DNA of 38,802 nucleotides, from NCBI RefSeq assembly GCF_000372465.1, contig NZ_AQUZ01000059.1, forward strand, positions 1 to 38,802. The letters are read 5' to 3'. Position numbers and translations under genes: made by a program. The notes beneath the pieces were generated by a model. It had not been told where the DNA came from, did no database searches, and worked only from the letters and a program-made list of their open reading frames with translations. Shown here piece by piece: positions 33,279-38,802 of this stretch (position 1 is its first letter; the number at the start of each line of letters is the position of its first letter). The stretch is from Kribbella catacumbae DSM 19601. GTDB lineage: Bacteria > Actinomycetota > Actinomycetes > Propionibacteriales > Kribbellaceae.

Positions 33279-34268
33279 TCAGACCTCGCGGCGGGCGCGA
33301 TCGATGCCTACGGCAACGAGCAGGACCACGCCCTGCACCGCGCCGATCCAGAACTGCGGCATCCCGCTGAGCAGCAGGATGTTGGAAAGGACCACGAGGA
33401 AGAGCAGTCCCAGCAGGGTGCCGGCCAGGGTGCCCTGACCGCCGGAGAACCGGGTGCCGCCGAGCAGCACCGCGGTCAGTGCGAAGAACTCGTTGCCCAG
33501 TCCCGCGGTCGGGTCCGCGGCGCCGAGGGTGCCGACCAGCAGCAGGCCGGCGACACCGGCACAGAGCGCGCAGATCCCGTAGCAGGCCATGGTCACGCGA
33601 TCGACGTGCACGCCGGCGAGGCGTGCGGCCTCCCGATTGCTGCCCACGGCGTACACGTTCCGGCCGAACACCGTGCGGTTCAGCAGCACCCACAGCACCG
33701 CGAACACGCCGGCCGCGATCAGGACCGGCACGCGGATCCCCAGCACGGATCCGTTGGCGAGCAGGTCGAGGGCCGGGCTGTACACGGGCTTGCTCGAACC
33801 GTCGAGCACGACCCGCAGCAGACTGGGCAGGATAGTGAAGCTCGCGAGGGTGACGATGAAGAAGTTCATCTTCGCCTTCGCGATCAGCACACCGTGCACG
33901 AACAGGCCGATCGCCAGCGCCGCGGCGAGGCAGCAGACGATCACCACGCCGTCCGGCAACCGCCAGCCGACGAGCAGGAACACCAGCCCGCCGACGAAGC
34001 CCTGCATCGCGCCGGTGGACAGGTCGAAGCCGACCTGCAGTACGACGAACGTCTGGCCGAGCGCCATGATCAGCACCGCGGCGTACGTCGCGAGCTGCAC
34101 CATCAGGTACGGGCCGCTGCGGAGCTGGGAGAGGAACGGCATCGCCCCGAGGAACATCACGACGACGACGGCGAGGAACAGTCCTTGCTGCCGCACGGTT
34201 CCCGACAGCGCGCGCCGGCCGGGTTCGGCGGCAGCCGCCGGGTTGGCGCTGGTGGTGGTGAGGGTCAT
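33279..34268 (-). CDS. Sugar-type ABC transporter permease (RbsC-like)
   Basis: A 329-residue membrane protein with about 9-10 hydrophobic segments. The family features are ALGQTFVVLQVGFDLSTGAM, YAVGSNREAARLAGVHVDR (the conserved cytoplasmic loop of RbsC-type permeases) and LLGGTRFSGGQGTLAGTLLG. It forms the channel for the ATPase encoded just upstream, whose stop overlaps this start (ATGA). RbsC-type systems carry ribose, autoinducer-2, nucleosides and other polyols; the operon context here points instead to a nitrogen ring compound or its riboside, which is inference. Confidence 0.9.
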   Translation of the reverse strand: MTLTTTSANPAAAAEPGRRALSGTVRQQGLFLAVVVVMFLGAMPFLSQLRSGPYLMVQLATYAAVLIMALGQTFVVLQVGFDLSTGAMQGFVGGLVFLLVGWRLPDGVVIVCCLAAALAIGLFVHGVLIAKAKMNFFIVTLASFTILPSLLRVVLDGSSKPVYSPALDLLANGSVLGIRVPVLIAAGVFAVLWVLLNRTVFGRNVYAVGSNREAARLAGVHVDRVTMACYGICALCAGVAGLLLVGTLGAADPTAGLGNEFFALTAVLLGGTRFSGGQGTLAGTLLGLLFLVVLSNILLLSGMPQFWIGAVQGVVLLVAVGIDRARREV

Positions 34269-35785
34269 GACTGTGATTCCTCCACGTCCGATCCGAGCGA
34301 GGCCGCGAGAACCTCGTCCTGCGTGACGTCACCGACCGGGCGGTCGAGGACGATCCGGCCGTCGCGCAGGACGACGACGCGGTCTGAGATCTCGAACAGC
34401 TCGTCGAACTCGCTGCACACCGCCACCACCGCGCTCCCCGCGGCCGCGGCCTCGGCGAGTGCGGCGTGGATGGCGGCGCGCGCCGAGGCGTCCACTCCCT
34501 GCGTCGGCTCGTCGGCCACCACGAGCCGGGCTCCCCGGGCCAGCGCACGACCGACGACCAGCTTCTGCTGGTTGCCCCCGGACAGCAGTGCCGCCGGGCG
34601 CTCCGGCTCGGCTGGCCGGACCTCGAACCGCTCGATGAGTGCGGTACTCGCCGCACGTTCGGCGGCTCGCCGGCGGAACGGCCCCCAGCGGACTCCAGCG
34701 TCGTCGCGTCCCACGAGCAGGTTGGCCGACACCGGCAGGTTGGCGAGGATTCCCGTCTGCTGCCGGTCCTCGGGGATGTAGGCGACACCAGCAGTCTGGG
34801 CCGAGCGGATGTCACCGAGCCGCAATGGCCGGCCCTCGACGGTCACCTCGCCCGCGGCGGCCGGCCAGGCCCCCGCGAGAACCGATGCCAGCCTGGACCG
34901 ACCACTGCCACTCTGCCCGGCGACGCCGACGATCTCGCCGCTGTGCGCGACCAGATGGTCGACCGCGAGACCTCGCCAGCCCCGGAGCCCGCGAGCCTCG
35001 AGCACCACGTGCCCCAGGTCGGGCCGATGGCGAGCCTGGTCGGGCCGCTCTGCCGCCGACAGCAACTGGACGACGTGCTGCTCGGTGCCCGGACCGACTG
35101 CTCCGGTGTGGCTGACTTTCCCGTTCCGCAGTACGACGACGTCGTCGGCCAGCTCCAGCACGTCACGCAGCCGGTGCGAGACGATCGCGACCGTGCCCCC
35201 GGCCCCGACGAACCGCCGGATGAGCGCGTGCAGCATCTCGACCCCGTTCTCGTCCAGGACGGCGGTGGGCTCGTCGAGCATCAGCACCTCGGGGTGCCGC
35301 GCCATCGCGGCAGCGAGCTGGACCAGCTGCCTCGCGGACTTGCTCAGGGTGGCGGTGGGCACGTTCAGTACCGAGTCGGGCAGCAGCCCGGCGAGATGCC
35401 GTGCCGCGTAAGCGCGAGCCGCCCGGTCCGCCAGGAAGGGGCCGCGTCGCGCCTCGGGCCGCCCAAGGGCGATGTTCTGCCAGACCGGCAGGTGGCCGGC
35501 CACGGTCGGCTCCTGCGGGACAAGGACGATTCCCGCCCGTTGGGCCGCGGCCAGGCCCTTCACGAGCGCCCGGCCCGGGCCGGCGACTGTCCCGCTGGTC
35601 GGGTGGACTACCCCGCAAACCACCCGGAGCAAGGTTGTCTTGCCCGATCCGTTGGCGCCGACGACCGCGGTGACCACACCCCGGCGGATCGTCAGGTCGA
35701 CGTCGTCGAGTGCGACGGTGGCGCCGTACGTCATCGTCACGCCGCGGACCACGACCGCGGGATCCGATCCCTTTGCCTGATGCAT
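34265..35785 (-). CDS. Sugar-type ABC transporter ATPase, two nucleotide-binding domains (RbsA-like)
   Basis: A 506-residue tandem ATPase. The ATG at 35785 sits six bases after GGAG; a GTG one codon earlier is also possible. Domain 1 has a canonical Walker A, GANGSGKT (43-50), and LMLDEPTAVLD. Domain 2 has a variant Walker A, GQSGSGRSRL, and the signature LSGGNQQKLVVGRALARGAR with VVADEPTQGVD, as usual for RbsA/MglA proteins. It energises import with the permease and binding protein of the same operon. It starts 15 bases after the binding-protein gene. Confidence 0.91.
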   Translation of the reverse strand: MHQAKGSDPAVVVRGVTMTYGATVALDDVDLTIRRGVVTAVVGANGSGKTTLLRVVCGVVHPTSGTVAGPGRALVKGLAAAQRAGIVLVPQEPTVAGHLPVWQNIALGRPEARRGPFLADRAARAYAARHLAGLLPDSVLNVPTATLSKSARQLVQLAAAMARHPEVLMLDEPTAVLDENGVEMLHALIRRFVGAGGTVAIVSHRLRDVLELADDVVVLRNGKVSHTGAVGPGTEQHVVQLLSAAERPDQARHRPDLGHVVLEARGLRGWRGLAVDHLVAHSGEIVGVAGQSGSGRSRLASVLAGAWPAAAGEVTVEGRPLRLGDIRSAQTAGVAYIPEDRQQTGILANLPVSANLLVGRDDAGVRWGPFRRRAAERAASTALIERFEVRPAEPERPAALLSGGNQQKLVVGRALARGARLVVADEPTQGVDASARAAIHAALAEAAAAGSAVVAVCSEFDELFEISDRVVVLRDGRIVLDRPVGDVTQDEVLAASLGSDVEESQS

Positions 35786-35800
35786 CACGGACTCCCGGCC

Positions 35801-36856
35801 TCAGAAGGTGGACGGGATCTCGACGTAGTTCAGTCGTTTGGTCCAGGGCACGTAGTCGGCGACGTTGTCCTTGGTATAGATCCGGCCGAGCGGCGCCTGG
35901 ACGATCGCGTTGTCGAGTTTCTCGCCGGTCAGTGCGCGCTGCACGAGTCCGCCCATCGCCTTGCCGTACGCCAGCCCGTCGAGGTCGTAGCTGAGCGCGA
36001 GCTGCCCGGACTTCACCTGCGCGATGGTCGTGTCCTCACCGGCCATGGTGGCGATCCGGACCTTGCCCGCGAGGCCGGCCTGCTTGGCCGCGGCGATCGC
36101 ACCGATCGCGGAGGCGGAGTTGTAGACGACCAGCGCGTCCAGGTCGGGATGTTTCTGGAAGATCGCCTGTGCGACCCGCTGGGCCTCCGGGGCGTCGTCC
36201 TTGAGGTTGCGCTGGTTGTTCGGGCTGCCGACCAGCGTGAGCCCGCCCGCCTTCAGTCCCTTCACCGCACCGCGGACGGCAGCCTCGATGTTGTCGGTGG
36301 GGATGCCGGACAGCACCGTGGCGGTCCCCGATCCACCGGCCGACTCGGCCAGCGCCTTCCCAGTGGCCGCGCCGCGCGCCTCGTCGGGAAAGGCCACTTT
36401 GCCGGTGACGTCCAGACCACCGAGCGCCTGGAACGTGAAGATCGGGATGCCGGCCTTGCGGGCGGCGGCGACACCCGGCCGGATCGCGTTCGCGTCGAGC
36501 GGGAACGTCACGATCGCGTCGACATGCTGGGCGATCCCTTCGTTGATCCGCTGGCTGCCCGCGGCGAGATCGATCTGGTTCTGCGCATTGAGCTGGAAGA
36601 CCCGCACCATCGACGCCCCAGCGGCATTCAGCTCCGCGGCGAGGCCTTGGGCCAGTCCGTCGAGCAGTGCGTTGCCCGGTACGCCGTCGACGTACAGGAC
36701 CCGCTTGCCGGACAGTGGCCCGGCGGTGTCGACCTGGGCCTGCTTCAGGTCGGTGCCGCCTTCCTGTCCCGCGGAGCCGGTCGATCCGGTGGCGCATGCC
36801 GTGAGCGAGAGCGCGGCGAGGCCGCCCGTGACCAGGGCGGAGAGGATTCGCTTCAT
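35801..36856 (-). CDS. Sugar-type ABC transporter substrate-binding lipoprotein (RbsB-like)
   Basis: A 351-residue binding protein; the ATG at 36856 is six bases after GGAG. The signal peptide ends in LTAC (Cys21), so it is a lipoprotein. The mature part has the RbsB-type periplasmic-binding fold: VLYVDGVPGNALLDGLAQGL, HVDAIVTFPLDANAIRPGVA, IFTFQALGGLDVTG, and a second lobe with DALVVYNSASAIGAIAAAKQ. It is the first gene of the six-gene minus-strand operon and would set the transported substrate, which cannot be read from sequence. The neighbouring ring-opening type enzymes suggest a hydantoin-, purine- or nucleoside-like compound. Confidence 0.9.
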   Translation of the reverse strand: MKRILSALVTGGLAALSLTACATGSTGSAGQEGGTDLKQAQVDTAGPLSGKRVLYVDGVPGNALLDGLAQGLAAELNAAGASMVRVFQLNAQNQIDLAAGSQRINEGIAQHVDAIVTFPLDANAIRPGVAAARKAGIPIFTFQALGGLDVTGKVAFPDEARGAATGKALAESAGGSGTATVLSGIPTDNIEAAVRGAVKGLKAGGLTLVGSPNNQRNLKDDAPEAQRVAQAIFQKHPDLDALVVYNSASAIGAIAAAKQAGLAGKVRIATMAGEDTTIAQVKSGQLALSYDLDGLAYGKAMGGLVQRALTGEKLDNAIVQAPLGRIYTKDNVADYVPWTKRLNYVEIPSTF

Positions 36857-37202
36857 CTGGATCTCCGTGTCGAGGTAGGAACGAAGGGCCGCTGCAGTGG
36901 ACGGGCGGGGCGCGGCACGGTGTGCGGTGCATCACAGCAGGACCGGCACCCGTACGTCATTGGGCGCTCGGCACACCGCGCCCGTCAGCACCGGGCAACT
37001 CGCCCGGTCAGCCGCTCGCGAACAAGAGGGCCGGTCGAGGTGCAGACGAGGGATCGACCATTGGCCGAGACTGGGAAGCCCAGACGGGCACCCGTGCGGA
37101 ACGCCCGGATTGGGGAGGGATTCCGGGCATACTGCCCACTGACCCGGGACACAGCCGGACCTAGCGTCGGGAAGTATTCCAGCCCCACCTTGGGAGGTCC
37201 CC
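36857..37202. promoter_or_regulatory. 346-base divergent control region with an inverted repeat
   Basis: The gap between the divergent binding-protein and NCS1 permease starts. GCCCGGA and TCCGGGC form a perfect seven-base inverted repeat with a 12-base spacer at 37103-37128, about 75 bases before the permease ATG. GGCACCCGT occurs twice (36945-36953 and 37087-37095), the second inside a small palindrome, ACGGGCACCCGT. These are candidate operator sites for an unlinked regulator. No gene with coding character was found; small open frames here are noise. Confidence 0.4.
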
Positions 37203-38549
37203 ATGGACAACGCCACCGAGCACGACGACTTCGCGCTCAGCCGGGTCCCCGACGACCGCCGCTATCACTGGTTCTCGATCGCGGTTCAGCGCTTCGGGAT
37301 GCTCAGCTCACTGGCCAGCTTCCTGATCGGCGCCACCCTCGGCTTCGGGATGTCGTTCTGGAACGCGGTGCTGGCCATCACGTTCGGCGCGGTCGTCCTC
37401 GAAGTACTCACGATCTTCACCGGCATCGCCGGCCAGCGCGAGGGACTGTCCACCTCGGTCCTGGCCCGCTGGACCGGGTTCGGCCGGGCCGGCTCCTCGC
37501 TGATCGGCCTCGCCATCAGCATCTCAGCGATCGGCTGGTTCGGCATCCAGAACGCGGTGTCGGCACGCGGCCTGAGCAGCCTCCTCGGCGGGCTGCCGAC
37601 CTGGGGCTGGGCGCTGCTGTTCGGCCTGGTGGTGACCGTCATCGTGGTGTTCGGGTTCGGCTCGATGGCCTGGACGGCGTACGTGACCGTGCCGGCGTTC
37701 CTGGTCCTGGCCGGCTGGTCAATCGTCGTCGAACTGTCCCGCCACGACTTGGGCAGCCTACTCGCGGCCGCGCCCGCCGGTCCCCAACTGTCCCTGCTCC
37801 AGGGCACCTCGATCGTCGCTGGTGGCTTCATCGTCGGCGCCGTGATCACCCCCGACATGAGCCGTTTCAACCGCAGCGCCGGCGACGTCGTGAAGCAGAC
37901 CGTGATCGGCATTTCGCTCGGCGAGTACGTCATCGGCCTGATCGGCGTCCTGCTGGCACTGGCCCTGCGCACGAACGACGTGATCGCGATCGTCACCTCG
38001 ACGTCCGGCTTCCTCGGCACCCTGGTCATCGTCGCGGCGACGCTCAAGATCAACGACTGGAACCTGTACGCCTCCTCGCTGGGCATCGTGAACTTCGTCG
38101 ACCAGGTCTTCGGCCGCCGGGTTCACCGCGGCATGGTGACCGTCGTCGTCGGCGTCGCCGGTTCGGTCCTGGGCGCCGCCGGCATCCTCGACAACTTCAC
38201 CGACTTCCTGGTCCTGCTCGGCGTAGTGTTCCCGCCGATCGCGGGCATCATGGTGGCCGACTACTTCCTCACCCGCACCTGGCGGGCAGACCTCGACGCC
38301 AGTCGCGCCCACGGCGCGCTTCCCGCGACCTCACCCACCTGGGTGCCGACCGGCCTGATCGTCTGGGCGGCCGCCGCCGCGGTCGGTCACTTCGTCACCT
38401 GGGGCCTGCCGTCGATCAACTCCGTCGTCGTCGCCGTCGTGCTGTACCTCGCTGCCAACGCCCTCGGCCTGGTCCGCGGCGTTGGGCGATCCAGCACCCA
38501 GCCTCACCTCGTCCCCCACCCCTCGTCCGCGCCCTCCCGGGCCAGCTGA
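37203..38549 (+). CDS. NCS1-family nucleobase/hydantoin-type permease
   Basis: A 448-residue transporter with about 12 membrane segments; GGAGGT lies five bases before the ATG. NCS1/CodB-type features include WFSIAVQRFGMLSSLASFLI near the N-terminus, ISISAIGWFGIQNAVSARGL, the helix-6 motif GAVITPDMSRFNRSA, and FPPIAGIMVADYFLTRTW late in the protein. The family imports cytosine, purines, allantoin or hydantoins with sodium or protons. It is followed 20 bases later by a HyuA-like gene, so a hydantoin-like or cyclic ureide cargo is the leading inference; cytosine is the alternative. The C-terminal tail is Pro/Ser-rich and likely cytoplasmic. Confidence 0.9.
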   Translation: MDNATEHDDFALSRVPDDRRYHWFSIAVQRFGMLSSLASFLIGATLGFGMSFWNAVLAITFGAVVLEVLTIFTGIAGQREGLSTSVLARWTGFGRAGSSLIGLAISISAIGWFGIQNAVSARGLSSLLGGLPTWGWALLFGLVVTVIVVFGFGSMAWTAYVTVPAFLVLAGWSIVVELSRHDLGSLLAAAPAGPQLSLLQGTSIVAGGFIVGAVITPDMSRFNRSAGDVVKQTVIGISLGEYVIGLIGVLLALALRTNDVIAIVTSTSGFLGTLVIVAATLKINDWNLYASSLGIVNFVDQVFGRRVHRGMVTVVVGVAGSVLGAAGILDNFTDFLVLLGVVFPPIAGIMVADYFLTRTWRADLDASRAHGALPATSPTWVPTGLIVWAAAAAVGHFVTWGLPSINSVVVAVVLYLAANALGLVRGVGRSSTQPHLVPHPSSAPSRAS

Positions 38550-38569
38550 CACCGAAGGAAGCAGAACCC

Positions 38570-38802
38570 ATGTTGCGACTAGGCATCGACGTCGGCGGCA
38601 CGAACACCGACGCGGTCCTCATCGACGGAAGCCAGGTGGTGGCTGCCACCAAGGCCCCGACCACACCCGACGTCACCGGCGGGATCGTCACCGCGATCCA
38701 GGACCTGGGATCGAGCACTGGCTTCGACCCGGCGCAGGTCGCGGCGGTGATGATCGGTACCACCCACTTCATCAACGCCCTGGTCGAGGCCGATCGGCTC
38801 GC
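38570..38802 (+). CDS. Hydantoinase/oxoprolinase family protein, second copy (partial)
   Basis: Only the first 77 codons are in the window. The ATG at 38570 has GAAGGAAG about ten bases upstream. LRLGIDVGGTNTDAVLIDGS and the following AATKAPTTPDVTGGI closely parallel the start of the gene at 31664-33217, and MIGTTHFINALVEADRL matches its IGTTHFINAIAQARGL. It is a paralogue, separate from the first copy, forming an operon with the NCS1 permease. The remainder, and any DUF917 partner, lie beyond the right edge. Confidence 0.88.
   Translation, partial: MLRLGIDVGGTNTDAVLIDGSQVVAATKAPTTPDVTGGIVTAIQDLGSSTGFDPAQVAAVMIGTTHFINALVEADRL

Noticed and set aside
31718..34781. Long plus-strand open frames (550 and 845 codons) opposite the HyuA-like and transporter genes
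   Set aside because: They are antisense shadows; the minus-strand genes have complete family motifs and tight operon spacing.

Overview
This is high-GC DNA of an actinomycete type. GTG starts and ATGA or GTGA stop/start overlaps are common, and there are several Tat signal peptides (RR motifs), some of them with a lipobox. A Kribbella- or Streptomyces-like soil actinobacterium is a reasonable guess, but no rRNA or tRNA is present to settle it. I saw no CRISPR array, intact insertion sequence or prophage.

Layout. 1-3.7 kb is a patchwork: a partial membrane protein, a frameshifted remnant of a nuclease-type toxin, an alpha/beta hydrolase, a 2H phosphoesterase and two unknown proteins. 3.7-6.5 kb holds a Tat-lipoprotein agmatine deiminase overlapping a flavin amine oxidase. 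6.5-11 kb holds a decayed acyl-CoA ligase fragment, a PucR-type regulator and, divergent from it, gabT-gabD for GABA to succinate. 11-13.1 kb holds a frameshifted second exported agmatine deiminase and a TetR regulator. 13.1-20.4 kb is a minus-strand operon: ureAB-like, ureC-like, class III aminotransferase (broken), alanine dehydrogenase (internally deleted), gamma-aminobutyraldehyde dehydrogenase and a GNAT-AAA+ fusion. 20.4-26.2 kb is the divergent plus-strand operon: cytosolic agmatine deiminase, polyamine ABC transporter (ATPase, binding protein, fused permease) and TetR. 26.4-29.1 kb holds a fourth, secreted agmatine deiminase and a secreted endonuclease/phosphatase-fold protein. 29.4-36.9 kb is a minus-strand operon: sugar-type ABC transporter, hydantoinase/oxoprolinase-type protein, DUF917 protein and amidohydrolase. 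37.2-38.8 kb, divergent from it, holds an NCS1 permease and a second hydantoinase-type gene cut by the window edge.

How the genes fit together. From 8.3 to 26.2 kb nearly every step from external agmatine to succinate is encoded: import, deimination to N-carbamoylputrescine, transamination of putrescine with alanine recycling, aldehyde oxidation to GABA, then GabT and GabD. The usual N-carbamoylputrescine amidohydrolase (AguB) is absent. In its place is a divergent two-gene urease (fused gamma-beta, and alpha) that keeps the metal ligands but has a rebuilt substrate pocket, and no standard urease accessory genes accompany it. My main hypothesis is that this urease-like enzyme hydrolyses the ureido group of N-carbamoylputrescine. 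The two divergent operons share a 20-bp palindrome, and a near copy lies in front of the first exported deiminase gene.

The locus also shows decay: the aminotransferase has a frameshifting deletion, alanine dehydrogenase lacks its NAD-binding segment, and one deiminase is frameshifted. Either the pathway is eroding in this strain or the assembly has local errors.
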